Below, one piece after another: positions 48,937-60,558 of a DNA stretch of 64,000 bases. The position numbers and the translations under genes are program-made. The stretch spans positions 2,418,001 to 2,482,000 of the forward strand of contig OY744469.1 of the NCBI GenBank assembly GCA_963556145.1, given 5' to 3'. The notes under the pieces were generated by a model that saw only the letters and a list, made by a program, of their open reading frames with translations, was not told where the DNA came from and searched no databases. Each line of letters opens with the position of its first letter. Position 1 is the first letter of the stretch. Origin of the DNA: Hygrocybe punicea (Eukaryota; Basidiomycota; Agaricomycetes; Agaricales; Hygrophoraceae).

Positions 48937-51165
48937 CTATTTATTCTTGGCTGGGCCAAAGAAGTTCGCTATCGAACCTTTCTGCCGCAACTTTGATCCA
49001 CCAGTCGACTTCGAGGGTTTTGCACCTCGTGGGGCCGGCTTCGTAGCAGGGGCAGCCTCTTTTGAGCCTGAGCCTGACCTAGAGTTGCCAGAGGAGTCGT
49101 CGACTTCCGCCTTCTCAACCGATTTCTTTTTCTTAGCGCTTTTCTTGGGCTCCGATTCCTCCTCGTCAACAGACTCGTAAGATGAGTAGTCTTGCACTAC
49201 TGAAATACAATCGAAACAGAGTGAGCCTCAGCAGCAGGAATATCTGTCTGTAACTTACCCAAATAACCACCCTCCATTGTTCTACGACTCTTTACAACTC
49301 GTTTCTTCTTGAGCCCGTTACGCCCAAGCGGGATCACTTTTTTCACCTTTTGTCTTTTTGGTTTGGGTATCGGTGCCAGATGAGCGTTGTCGGACATATC
49401 CACGTCTTCATCCTCGTCACCATCCTCTGCTTCTACTGTGCTTCTAGGCATCAACCGCGATACTCGGTTGACTTGGTCTGAACTACTGATTTAGTAATAA
49501 TCAGCCAGAATGGGAAACACCATACCATCATCGATATCCATCATTGCCCGAAGACTTTTCTCCGCTTCTGACTCAACTTTACTCGCGGCGGCTGAACTGT
49601 GCCTGTTCTTGCGACATGACGGTGGTATATCTTCATCGTCAGATAAGACGACCCCCTTCTTGAGTCTTGCCCTGCCTGTCTCTCTGGACTGAATACCGGA
49701 AGTAGTGCTAGTGTGGTCGTCATCATCGTCTGATAGCGGTGCTCCGAAAGATTTTCCCTTGATACTCCTCTAATATCATGCATTATAAGTAACGTAAAAA
49801 CAAATGATAGGAAAATTGGACTTTTGGCTCTGGTTTTGCATTTTCCTTCGCGATTGTCACCTTGCTTTTCGCTTTGACCTGAATGTCAGAGGCGATGTCG
49901 GTGTCGTCATTATCAGTACCTGACAGCAGTGGGCCGGCAGATTTCCGCTTCATACCTCTCTGATGGGGCATGTTGTCAGCAATTAAAGACAAGCTGAGAG
50001 TGAAAAGGAACCTTTGGTTGCTCTTTCTTCTCCAAGGATTGCTCGACCTTGACATTGGAGGTGGAGGCTTCCGCTTTCTTCCGTTTTTGCACCATATTTG
50101 CCTCGGCGGCTTCTTTTGCTTCTTCCCTCTTCGTTTCCTTGGTCTTTGCCTTGCTGAAGTCCAGTTTGCCCATCGCCTTGGATTTCCCCACAATCGAGGT
50201 CTCCTTCTCCTTCACCGCCTGCTTTGGCGGTTCCTCCTTTAGTTTCTTTGTTTTATCTGCTTTCTCGCTCGAAACTGGCTTGACAGGATACTTTGTCTTT
50301 GAGGAGGAAGCCACTTTCGCAGTTGAGACGCCCGCTTTCATCTTTGTTCCTGTGAGCTTCAGAAGTACAGATTGCCATAAAAAGTTTTTACCTGGACTTG
50401 TGTGCTGACCACTTTTCCAACAATGACAGCCATCTCTGGTCCCTTCTCGCTGTTGTCAATCTGACGAACAATCTCGGTAGGACCACATATTAAGCCGGCA
50501 TCCTGTGGTAATTGGTAAGCGAATTTATCGTCAGCGCAATAAGGAACTTTGTAAGAACGTAGGAGAAGGAAGCAACACGCACACGGATAGGCGACGGGGA
50601 AAGACTGTATACATGGATGGCATTTATTCGCCGAAATTGCGATTTTGCACCTTTCACATAGACCCAGTTTCTCTTAGCCAAGGAAAATATAATACTTAGG
50701 ACCCTGAGCGAATACCTTCAAGCTCAGCCTCGGTGACCAATAACATTTTGGTCCCGATGACCGTACCCCTGTCCATATCCACATCCTGAGATTCGGAACC
50801 GTCATATTCAACAGCCATAATCGAGTCTTCGTCACAATGTACGGGGGCAGGTGTGCTTTCGCCTACGATGAGATAAGTCGCAGCTGGTGCGGCGGATTGA
50901 GAGGCAGCCTGAGCGTGGTAGGTTGCAAGTGCACTAGTGTGATAGATTATCAGTGATGGCGGTACGGTATTCGTGCATGTCACACTCACTTCTTCGCGGC
51001 ATTGACATGAAGTGCGAGTTCCCGACTGAGAGAACGGTACGTAACCTTTTTGCCAGCGGGAAGTTGGTAAACGCGTTAGGTCCCAGGGTCAAAGCAGACA
51101 CTGACAATATTCTTTTCGACGAAGAGTTGCTTTGTGAGGAAGTCATTGATGGCTTGACTAGTCAT
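48937..51165 (-). CDS. pol32: DNA polymerase delta third subunit (Pol32/Cdc27/POLD3)
   Basis: Links Pol delta to PCNA; needed for processive synthesis and break-induced replication. Seen: MTSQAINDFLTKQLFVEKNI spliced to VTYRSLSRELALHVNAAKN, then ALATYHAQAA and YLIVGE, matching the winged-helix N-terminal domain. RGTVIGTKMLLVTEAELEGI follows. The rest is a long Lys/Glu/Ser-rich disordered region with short related blocks (MKRKSAGPLLSGTDNDDTD, KRRSIKGKSFGAPLSDDDDD) and GKLDFSKAKTK. The C-terminus KGSIANFFGPAKNK is a PCNA-interacting (PIP) box. Position 1 of the box is Lys instead of Gln, with a Gln one residue upstream. Start 51165 and stop 48937 are well supported. About eight introns. Confidence 0.88.
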
Positions 51166-51315
51166 TGACGGGATTCACAACTAACTTCAAGTTCAACGCA
51201 TTTGCCACTGATGGGTGTCACGTGTCTTACAGCTCTACTCAAATATTGCGAAGACATAAAATCTGCACTGTACAGGTACAACAATTTGCCAACGAATTAG
51301 CCGTGACATCTATCT

Positions 51316-53045
51316 CTAGCCCTTCAAACACTGGTCACTACCAAAGGAGATACCGTTGAAATAGGGACCTATGAACCCACAATATACCGACCACGATCAG
51401 AACACACACACAAGGCCCAGAAGTTCAGGAACTCACCATTGTGATTCGCAAAACTTATATTAAGGATGGAATTCCCCCCAGAGCAATTCTACCCACCACA
51501 ACAGTAAGTTCCACACATAAAACGAAGGCAAAAAAACAAATTTAGGAAAAGACCTACCGCATTTTCCTGCCCAGGGCACTCAACTATACTAGGAACCTGG
51601 CCATTGGAATCAACTGCCTTGATGTGAACCTCACCGGACGGTTGCCAGAAGTGAAAGAGTGTCGGAGGAACGGTCGGGACTGGATCGTTCTGGTTGGTGA
51701 CATGTATAAACGCGGACCCAATCTGGAATTGTTATCAATGAAGATTTGAGTCAAGAACGGAGTCGAAACCCCAAAATAAGGTGGAACACACGGTAGCATC
51801 AACAAAATCAGCCCAGGCCTCGTTTCCGCCACGGGGGAGCCCAAAAACAACTGTGCTGAGATTGATGGGGGGGTGAAGATTTTTCGCAAGCATCATAGCA
51901 TCCATGGTTGCAATGGCCGCACCTTATGGGAGGGAACGCGGGAGGTCAGTGCACGGTAGCCGGTGGGGTTGCTAAAAGACACACCAAGAGAATGTCCGGT
52001 GACGATGACGTTAGTCGCACCAGTAAATGCGATTGCCGACTTCACCCCTGCGCGGATGTGGGCGGACGTGCGTTGGAAAGTTTGCTGGAATCCACCATGC
52101 ACCCGGGCCTTGGCTGTCGATCAGATGCCGTAAGGTGAAGACGTGAGACAAAAAGTCAAAGGAGAAGTGCTATACCGGGCGCGTTAGGTATCAAAGCGGT
52201 ATCGATGGTGACAAGGTTCAACTTGGCGTCATTGGCAATCGAGAGGCTGGGAAAGTCCGGAAGATTTCAATTGTGAATTATGAAAACGGAAGTAAGCAAG
52301 CCGTTAAAAAAGATGCATCCAAGCGGAAGAGACGATTTGGGCTGAAACTCACATGTTGGTTGGATCTGTCCCCTGGTGTGCGACGACGACAGAGTTATGG
52401 TCGGGATCGAAGGCAATGAAGTCTGTTCAATGAAACGGAAATAAATGGACAGTCTAATTCATGCAAATAAAAATTACATAGGGGGATTCTTTTACCATCT
52501 CCATGGATCCGTTTAGTTTGACATGTCGGTTTGAACTAGCGATCCCTAGACGCACCTCCACCGCTTTGCAACACATTCACACCCTTGATTGCATCGCATG
52601 CAGGACCGCATGTCCCGCTTGTGAGGTTTTGGCTTCTGCAATATGCTGCACGAGCAAACTGGGCGGGGCGTTGGAGAAGGGTATCGACATTAGCGATGGA
52701 AAATGCTGTTGGTCTACTCGTGGCTGCCGCTCTGTGGGCGGGGCGTTGGAGAAGGGTCTTGACATTAGCGATGGAAAATGCTGTTGGTCTACTCGTGGCT
52801 GCCGCTCTGTGGGCGGGGCGTTGGAGAAGGGTCTTGACATTAGCGATGGAAAATGCTGTTGGTCTACTCGTGGCTGCCGCTCTGTGGGCGGGGCGTTGGA
52901 GAAGGGTCTTGACATTAGCGATGGAAAATGCTGTTGGTCTACTCGTGACTGCCGCTCTGTGGCCAAAAAAGTGAAGAGCCAAGGGTACCGCCGATACCTG
53001 AGCGAAAGGAAGGAGGGAAAGGGAAAGGAGTGCGGTGAAGAACAT
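51316..53045 (-). CDS. Secreted class-3 lipase, copy A, with repeat-expanded N-terminal region
   Basis: Extracellular triacylglycerol lipase / feruloyl-esterase-like hydrolase. Seen: signal peptide MFFTALLSLSLLPFAQVSA; then a 25-aa unit (HRAAATSRPTAFSIANVKTL plus LQRPA) repeated four times; QFARAAYC and CGPACDAIKG; FIAFDPDHNSVVVAHQGTDP; the nucleophile elbow GHSLG joined by an intron to AAIATMDAMMLAKNL; VVFGLPRGGNEAWADFVDAT; catalytic Asp in NQNDPVPTVPP and His in PSGEVHIKA. The C-terminus runs NCSGGNSILNISFANHNG and PYFNGISFGSDQC-LKG. Ser-Asp-His triad complete, no stop or frameshift found. I prefer the ATG at 53045 over one at 53066 because only the former is shared with copy B. Tandem paralogue of the gene at 53837-55355. 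Confidence 0.88.
52662..52961 (-). repeat. Four tandem 75-bp repeats inside lipase copy A
   Basis: Units at 52662-52736, 52737-52811, 52812-52886 and 52887-52961. They differ at only a few positions, for example TATCGA versus TCTTGA and GTGGCT versus GTGACT. 75 bp keeps the frame (25 codons). Copy B has a single corresponding unit, so the array arose after the gene duplication or was lost in B. Confidence 0.95.
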
Positions 53046-53836
53046 GGTAAGAGGACAATATTGCATATGCCAGTGACCTCTGGCAAGAAATGTAGTAGCG
53101 TAAAATGTGAACCAAGGCCCTGCCAGCAGGGACAGATAGAAAGTTCCGGAGACGACGGATAGACCGAGAAAGACCGATTAAGAAAGGAGAAAGGTTGACA
53201 ACCGCCATTACGACCCAAGATTTTTATAATCAAAGGATTTGCGTGAAGTGCTGTGCGGTATTTGTTAGTACGAGAGAAACCAGTTTGAAATCGACGAGCC
53301 TCATTTGACGACCCTGACGAGATGCTGTGAGCTCCAAGGGTGTTGATGTATTCAATTTATTGATCCCATACAAGAGTATTATCAGGTTAAGGCGAAGGAG
53401 GATGGCCGAAATGATGGATGAAAACTTGAACAAGCATCGAAAATCGAAGTCACTGCCGCAAAACCATACTATCAGATAACAAAACTCCAAGGTGAGTATG
53501 TGACTGGCCTTTGCCTATCACATATGCAGCAGTCAAGCCGATGAGGTTCAGTAACCAATTAATCATGATGGCGGTCGGTCACCGTCTCAGCAATGCAACG
53601 TCGCGCCGCTCTTGTGCCTCGGTTCTCAAAGTATCATGATTCCAGAGCGTTGCATTCTCTCGGTGTTTTCATATTTCGTGTGGCCACTACTATCCATATG
53701 GTCAGAAATCATCCATTTGAACGCCAGTAACGAATTACGGTACTAGTAGTGGTATAATAAAGTAATCAAACATTTCTTGCCCTGAAGTCTAATCCACACC
53801 TCCAGGACTGACTATCCAGGCCTAAGTATCAATCAT
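53046..53836. promoter_or_regulatory. Promoter of lipase copy A and 3' flank of copy B
   Basis: The first about 180 bp (53046-53230) resemble the promoter of copy B (55356-55530): shared GTGACCTCTGGCAAGAAATG, TAAAAT, and the inverted repeat CCCTGC-CA-GCAGGG at 53118-53131. The remainder shows no gene. Confidence 0.6.
53118..53131. promoter_or_regulatory. Inverted repeat shared by both lipase promoters
   Basis: CCCTGC-CA-GCAGGG, 73 bp upstream of the copy A ATG; copy B keeps CCTGC-CA-GCAGG at 55443-55454, 88 bp upstream of its ATG. Conservation between paralogues plus dyad symmetry suggests a regulator site; not matched to a known factor. Confidence 0.4.
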
Positions 53837-55355
53837 TCACGAAGGACACTCATTACTGCCAAAGGAGATATTGTTGAAGTAGGGACCTATGAATACAATA
53901 TGCCGACAACGATCAGAACACACACCAGGGCACCGAAGTCCAGGAACTCACCCAGATGATTCGCAATACTCGCATGGAGGAGAGAATTTCCCTCAGAGCA
54001 ATTCTACCCACCACAACAGTAAGTTCCACGCATAAAAGGAAGGCAAAAAACAAATTTAGGAAAAGACCTACCGCATTGTCCTGCCCAGGGCACGCAACTA
54101 TACTAGTTACCTGGCCATTGGCATCAACTGCCTTGATGTGAACCTCACCGGACGGTTGCTGGAAGTCAAGGAAGCGCGGAGGAACGGTCGGAACTGGATC
54201 GTTCTGGTTGGTGACATGTATCAACGCGGACCCAATCTGGAATTGTTATCAATGAAGATTTGAGTCAAGAACGGAGTCGAAACCCCAAAATAAGGTGGGA
54301 CACACGGTAGCATCAACAAAATCAGCCCAGGCCTGGTTTCCACCCCGGGGGAGCCCAAACACAACTGTGCTGAGTTTGATGGAGGGGTCAAGATTTTTCG
54401 CAAGCATCATAGCATCCATGGTTGCAATAGCAGCACCTTGTGGGAGGGAACGCGGGAGGTCAGTGCACGGTGGATGGCCAGTGAGGTTGGTAAAAGAAGA
54501 CACACCAAGAGAATGTCCGGTGACGACGACGTTAGTCGCACCAGTAGATGCGATTGCCGACTTCACCCCTGCGAGGATGCCGTCGGACGTGCGTTGGAAA
54601 GTTTTCTGGAATCCATCATGCACTTTGGCATTGGCTGTCGATCAAATGCCGTAAGGTGAGGACGTGAGACAGAGAGTCAAAGGAGAAGTGCTATACCGGG
54701 CGCGTTAGGCATCAAAGTGGTATTGAGGGGGACAAGTCCAAACTCGGCGTCATTGGCAATCGAGAGGCTGGGGAAGTCCGGAAGGTTTGAATTGTGAATT
54801 AGAGGAGAGTATGAAAACGGAAGTAAAACAAGCCGTGGAAAAAGATGTATCCAAGCGGAAGAGATGATTTGAGCTGAAACTCACATGTTGGCTGGATCTG
54901 TCCCCTGGTGTGCAACGACGACAGAGTTATGGTCGGGATCGAAGGCAATGAAGTCTGTTCAATGAAACGGAAATAAATGGACAGTCTAATTCATGTGAAT
55001 AAAAATTACATAGGGGAATTAGACCGTCATCTGCGTAAAATATCATTAGCGCCAACACGTCGGTTTGAAATTAGCGATCCCTAGACGCACCTCCACCGCT
55101 TTGCAACACATTCACACCCTTGATTGCATCGCATGCAGGACCGCATGTCCAGCTTGTGAGGGTTTGGCTGCTGCAATATGCTGCACGAGCAAACTGGGCG
55201 GGGCGTTGGAGAAGGGTATTGACATTAGCGATGGAAAATGCTGTCGGTGTGATCGTAGCAGCCGGTCTGTCGCCAAAAAAGCGCACAGCTAAGGGTACCG
55301 CCAATACCTGAGCGAAAGGAAGAAGGGAAAGGGAAAGGAGTGCGGTGAAGAACAT
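53837..55355 (-). CDS. Secreted class-3 lipase, copy B
   Basis: Paralogue of the gene at 51316-53045. Seen: signal peptide MFFTALLSLSLLPFAQVLA; a single N-terminal unit (TPTAFSIANVNTLLQRPA); QFARAAYC and CGPACDAIKG; FIAFDPDHNSVVVAHQGTDP; SLSIANDAEFGLVPL; TNVVVTGHSLG joined by an intron to AAIATMDAMMLAKNL; VVFGLPRGGNQAWADFVDAT; NQNDPVPTVPPRFLDFQQPS with GEVHIKA. The C-terminus runs NCSEGNSLLHASIANHLG then PYFNNISFGSNECPS, stop at 53837. Catalytic Ser, Asp and His all present. Exon-intron layout matches copy A. A weak alternative adds a 6-nt exon after QSGG. Intact by every sign I can read. Confidence 0.9.
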
Positions 55356-55884
55356 GGTGCGCCTTGAAGATTATTGACCAATGGATAATACTGTATGTGA
55401 CCTCTGGCAAGAAATGTAGTCCCGTAAAATCTGAACAAAGGCCCTGCCAGCAGGAATAGATAGAAAATTCCGGAGTCGATGAGGAAAAGAGAACCACTGC
55501 CATTACGACCCAGGACTGTTTGACTTATAATCAAGGATTTGGGGTGTGCTGCTGTGCCGGTACTTGTAAGTGCGAGAGAAACCGAAGTGCAGAATGATGA
55601 GAAAAGCAACCGTAGCGTGGGTCTTGAAGTTCTCACTAGTGCTCACTGGACAGATGGATTGAAGTGCATCCGGGTTTGACGACGGTGTCCACTGCCTAGC
55701 TGATGATTACATAATAATATTTAGTGTGTTGCTATAGCAACCCGTTTCCTTGACTCGGAGGAACAGTCGTAAATCTCATTGCCCAAAATTGATAGTCGAT
55801 CAACCCCATTGGAGCAAAATCTTCAACAGCAATCAAGACCAAGGCCAAGATGAAAACTAGCAACCCACATCAAGAATACCCTTC
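55356..55884. promoter_or_regulatory. Promoter of lipase copy B and 3' flank of the TPR-DnaJ gene
   Basis: The part next to the lipase is similar to the copy A promoter. It includes the conserved inverted repeat at 55443-55454. No gene seen. Confidence 0.5.
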
Positions 55885-58003
55885 TCAAAACGGAAAACTA
55901 TGGGTATAGGTATGTGATCGTCCACCTCCACCAAACCCTCCCCCGTGGAACTGCGCAAATAGCTCAGCAAGGTTCACCCCACCCATCCCACCGTGGTGCG
56001 AGTCGTTCATCCCGTCCTCGTCCTCGCCATTGTCGTATCGCTCCCGCCGATGCGGGTCCGATAACACCGCGTTCGCCTCAACTACCAGCTTGAATTTCTC
56101 TTCGTCTCCGCCCTTATAGGATAGGAGACAGGAGGTTCAAGACCGTGCGTGTTGCGCTATTTACTTTGAGACGATTAACGTACCTTGTCTGGGTGATGCT
56201 TAAGGCTTTCTCGTCTGTACGCCTTCTTGATCTCAAGTTCGGAGCATTCACGGTGTACGCCTGCGATAAATTGATCAGAATAACAGATACTGAGCACAGA
56301 AATCCAGCATACCCAGAATCTTGTAATAATCCTTTGACTTGCTCCTCTTGAGCGCCGCCTCGGCCTTCTTGAGCTCTCCACGCAGAGCCCGCACGTCCGC
56401 GTCGCTCCCCTCACTCCCGGCGTGCTCAATTGCAGTCCGAAAATCACCAATCGCAGCGTCATACTTCTCGAAATGCAGTTTGATGCGTGCACGCGTTCGG
56501 AGGGCCTTGAATGATGTTGGAATTAGTTCCAGCGACGCATCCGTATCTGCCAGGGCATCCTCGTATAGCTCGAGCTGCCGATCATTGAGAAAAACTCCGT
56601 GAGAAAATAAATTCGTCGACGTACCTTGAGTAATGTGGTGGCGCGATTCGCCAATAGCGTCGCACGGATCTGACCACCTTTACCCTCCTCCTCTCTTTGG
56701 CCCACACGCTGTCACGCACGAGCACATTGATCTAATGAATACCCACTACACATCCCCTCGGCGGGGCCGGAAGAGCGCTGCTCACCTCAAGTGCTTCGCT
56801 GTACTTGTCCACCGCCTCGTGCAGACTTCCCGTCTTGAATGCAACATTGCCCTCCTCCTTCAATCGCTCGACCTCCTTGACGCGCTTCCGGAGCTGCTGT
56901 GCAGCTTCATGCGAGGGATCAAGGCGGAGAGCAGACTGTGCGTGGAGCAGCGCGGAAGGGAGCTTCCCGCTCAGGAAGTGAACCAGCCCGCGAACAGCCA
57001 TCACGTCTGGCGAGTTATGTTGCAGTCGGGTCACATCACTGCACAGAAAAGAAAAAGAATCAGTGGATTCTACGCGTGCCTTCCTTGCATGTGCAGAATA
57101 TACCGGGGGAAAAGAGGGGGAGACATACAAATTTCAAATATGAAAGAAAATACAACACTCACTTGGCGGCAGCGTTGGCAGCATCCCAATTCCCCCGTGC
57201 GAGCTCGAGCTCGACACGCCACACACGCCACTCCGTCGGGACCTCATCGCCCTCACCATCAATCCCTTGTAAACATTTGTCCAGCGCTAGACGCGCCATG
57301 CCCCAGTCCTTTCTCGCACGTGCACTCTCAAAATTACGCATATGTCCCAAGAGTTCGACAGTCTTGTCTCTCAGCTGAATTCCCGCAACGTTGGTGGGGT
57401 CGAGAGAGAGGGCGGTGCGGAGGGTGGAAAGGGCGGGCGTCGGGGATCCCAATGCCAGGTGGCACCGTGCCAGGCGGATAAGAGTCTTTTGTGCAGGGGC
57501 TGCGGATTGGAGCATTGCCGCTTGCTGGCAATCTTCGAGGGCTGGACGGAAGCGCTTGTTGGCCATGTAGGACGCCGCGCGGTTTGTGAAGTAGGCGGGT
57601 TCATACGGGTTCAGTTCTGTGGAAAAAAGAGGCCGTAGAGTCAACAAGCGACAGAGTAAGTGCTAAGAGAGTGAAGGCTACCGATAGCGCTAGTGTAATA
57701 TTCAATTGCGTCGTCGTATCGTCCGGCTTTAAATGCGAGATTTCCTTGCTCCTTTATTTTCTCCGCGCGAACGGCGAGGTCTTGTGGTGGTTCTGGAGAG
57801 ATAGAGGGTGGTTCAGGGTCAGGTTGGGGCTCGGCTGCTGTTACAGGCGATGGCGAGTTGCTCGTTTTCCGTTTCTCTCTATAACGGCAAAATATTGAAC
57901 AATTCGTTACATGTAATGAGCGCTCTACGAACTTGTCGGCGCCATTGGGATGGTTTACGGTAGCCTGGTGCTTCTTTTTTTGCTTTAATTTCTTGTTGGC
58001 CAT
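55885..58003 (-). CDS. TPR-DnaJ co-chaperone, DNAJC7 (TPR2)-like
   Basis: Bridges Hsp70 and Hsp90 clients. Seen: a Lys-rich start MANKKLKQKKKHQATVNH, a Pro/Glu linker, then TPRs (AEKIKEQGNLAFKAGRYDDA; NPYEPAYFTNRAASYMANKR; TLIRLARCHLALGSPTPALS; VMAVRGLVHFLSGKLPSALL; LKEEGNVAFKTGSLHEAVDK and a further pair). The C-terminal J domain has LEIKKAYRRESLKHHPDK (HPD present) and ANAVLSDPHRRERYDNG, followed by a Gly/His tail ending YTHSFPF at 55885. Domain order TPR then J matches DNAJC7. I chose the ATG at 58003; in-frame sequence further up reads like a leader. Second DnaJ gene in the window, unrelated in architecture to the one at 1747-4030. Confidence 0.88.
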
Positions 58004-58213
58004 TGCTAGGAAAGAATTAATGGAGATCGATGAACTCGCCAGGAGAAAAAAAAAAGAAAGAGCACGCTCGCCAAGCTCGGTGAAGACGACGTCAAGAAGA
58101 CTTACGTAAGGGTGTATCGGATCGCGACAACATTTATGTAGCATAGACAGTTACAACATTGCAGCCAGTCCATCCAAAAAATAATAAGTAAAACGTAACG
58201 TGCACCAGAATTC

Positions 58214-60558
58214 TCACTCCCGCCCCGCCCCATAATTCCAAATCTCCATTACAGTCTTCCCCGCCCGCTTGCACATAATCGCACACACATCTCCACGGTG
58301 CACGACCTTCCACACGCTATCGCTCGGCTCACTCAGCTCGCGCACATAGTTACCCGTCGCCGTCTCGAACAGGCGCACCCGCCCATCGTTCCCACCCGTC
58401 ACGAGGAACCGCGAGTCACACTGCAACGAGGTCACGGACGAATCGTGCGCTGCGATTCGGTGGAGGGCACAGAACGTGCGCAAGCAAAACGTGATCACGC
58501 GCCCGTCTGACCCACCCGTGGCGAGGAGCGTCGGCGAGAGCTGCAATTGGCACACAAGCGCTGTGTGACCCTGCAATAGCGCCGTGCATGTGCTACCAGA
58601 GGAGGATTAATGGGTATGCTAGATAGTGAGAGTGAAAGTGACGTTGGCATACCCTGCAGCGGCGTCCCATACCCGCACTGTCGTGTCCAGCCCGCCAGAC
58701 GCGATCCGTACGCCATCGAAAGCAACAGAGTATATCTGATGCATGTGCCCGCGAAGAATGTGCAAACATTGCCCAGTGTCGATGTCCCACAACTGCCCAG
58801 GCCAAGCAATATCAACTGAACTGTATCATAGAACAGAGCAAGGTATGGCTGACCCGGCAAGTGGTGTCGTAGCTTCCGCTGACGACCTGGTTTCCACACA
58901 CGTCGAGACAACGTACGCTGAGTTGGTGGCCGTGGAGAACGCGCAGCTGGCGCCCCCGCTGTACGTCCCACACACGCACCGTTGCGTCCCGTGACCCGCT
59001 CACTGCAATTGGCCGGTTGTGCAGAACTTTTACACACCGGATCGTGGACGTGTGGCCGTGCAGCACATATATACAGTATCTAACAAAGAGTAAAGGATGA
59101 GGTGTATGATGAAGGAATGTAGTGGTGCGTACCCAGTTTTGACGTCCCACACGCGCAACACCTTGTCACATCCTCCACTGACGACTAGAGCGTTCGGCTG
59201 ACCCCATCCCTCCGACGCACAACACGGGTCGCTCCGCTTCCCCACATCTTCTCCGTTCCCTATTCCAGGCGCCTCCATCTCCTGCCGACACACACGCGCC
59301 CTGCCCAAACCCAGCGTATACCGAAGCGAGGGCGGGACCGAATGCTCCAAGCTCTGCGCATCCATGTCCTTGTGCAGCGTCAGGCGCGCGATGCTAGTAC
59401 TTAGGTCCCCAATGTCGTCATCCGCGCTCCGCCACCTGCGTGTACGCGACCCCCGCCCACCAGTAGACCCCTCGTCCCCAGGCTTGTCTGGTGCACCCCA
59501 GAAACCGCCTTTGCTAACGAGGTTCACTGCCCACACGCCGAGCTCGTGCCCAACGAGCGTGCGGGCGAGCACACCTGTCTTGGCACTGAAAATGTAGATC
59601 TTGCAATTGGCCAGCCCGACGACGACCCACTCAGGGTCGAGGGCGACAGAGGTGATAACACCACTATCCGTGGGGACGATTGGGAGGCGATGTGTACGCA
59701 GGAGATGCCCGCCGCGGCGCCAGTTCATTACTACAGTGGAAGAAAGTGAAACAACAGCAGCGGTAAACAGAAGGCGAGCTTACTAGTGGTGTATGAAAGT
59801 TTGAAGTGTTTGCGGTATGAGAAGCTCATGTCATGGTGTTCCTCGGGCTGGCGGGTAGTGAGAGTGTCTCTGCGAAGTCGTGAGGGTAATGGCAATGTCG
59901 ATGGGCGCACTTCCTTGCGGGACTGCCGTTTGCTAGCCGTAAAGATCCATTCCAATGTCGGATCCATCTGCAGCATTGGAAATTGCTCTCCGTCGTCAGC
60001 CGGCTCATCGTTGCCAGAGTCGTCGCACCCAGACTTTCTCTGTAAGGGAGAGACAGCAGCAGCGTCTGCTTCGTCCACGTCAAACTGGCAATGCTCACAC
60101 ATGCGTTTCCATAGCCATTCATCCGCAAGGAGCAAACGCCAGGGTTTGCTCACTTGGGCTGCGCGGGCTAGAGTCTTGGGGTCGTCGATGAAGCTGAGGA
60201 CATGCAGCGCAAGTTCTGTGGGTAGTTCACGCAGGAAGTCGCGCTTGAGGAGCGGGGCAATGATGGTGGAGATAAAAAGGAGTTCGGAAGAGGTGCAGTC
60301 GCTGAGTATTGCGGAAAGGTACTGGCGGCGGACGGACGGACTGAGGGGAGCAAGGCTGGCAAATTCCTGGCGTGAAAGGCGGGCCGGGTCGTGCAAGAAA
60401 TGTTGCTGGAGGTTCGGGTAGGCGGCTGTGGTGGGGCTCGGGGATGGGGCAGGCGTTGGAGGAGAAGCGATTGGAATGTAGAGGGTGGAGGATGAGGTGG
60501 TGGACATGGAGCAGGGTTGTTCCTTGGAGGGAAATGGTTTATGATTAGCGTGATTCAT
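58214..60558 (-). CDS. cdc4: F-box/WD40 protein, SCF substrate receptor Cdc4
   Basis: Cdc4 (FBXW7) brings phosphorylated cell-cycle proteins to the SCF ligase. Seen: a Ser/Pro-rich N-terminus, LREL-PTELALHVLSFIDDPK with WRLLLADEWLWKRMCE (F-box, roughly residues 110-155), an acidic linker, YRKHFKLSYTTIMNWRRGG and GVITSVALDPEWVVVG. Then come WD repeats: GHELGVWAV, LVVSGGCDKVLRVWDVKTG, LHGHTSTIRCVKV, VSGSRDATVRVWDV, GHQLSVRCLDV with VVSGSYDTT, and LATGGSDGRVITF, LVTGGNDGRVRLFETATG. It ends EIWNYGAGRE at 58214. The linker between blades holds an insert (about 59200-59520) with GGRGSRTRRWRSADDD. Start 60558 (MNHANHK) chosen; MSTTSSS at 60507 is an alternative. Intron count about six. Confidence 0.9.

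Noticed and set aside
52662..52961. CRISPR-like array
   Set aside because: Units are contiguous 75-bp tandem repeats without spacers, lie in frame inside a coding exon, and the genome is eukaryotic.
51316..53045. Lipase copy A as a pseudogene, because GHSLG appears to run into an unrelated sequence
   Set aside because: The unrelated stretch is an intron with GTGTGT donor and an AAG acceptor. Splicing restores GHSLGAAIATMDAMM as in copy B.
52503..53162. 219-aa plus-strand frame over the lipase repeats
   Set aside because: It is antisense to the 75-bp repeat array and signal peptide of lipase copy A. Its repetitive protein is a mirror of the real coding repeats.
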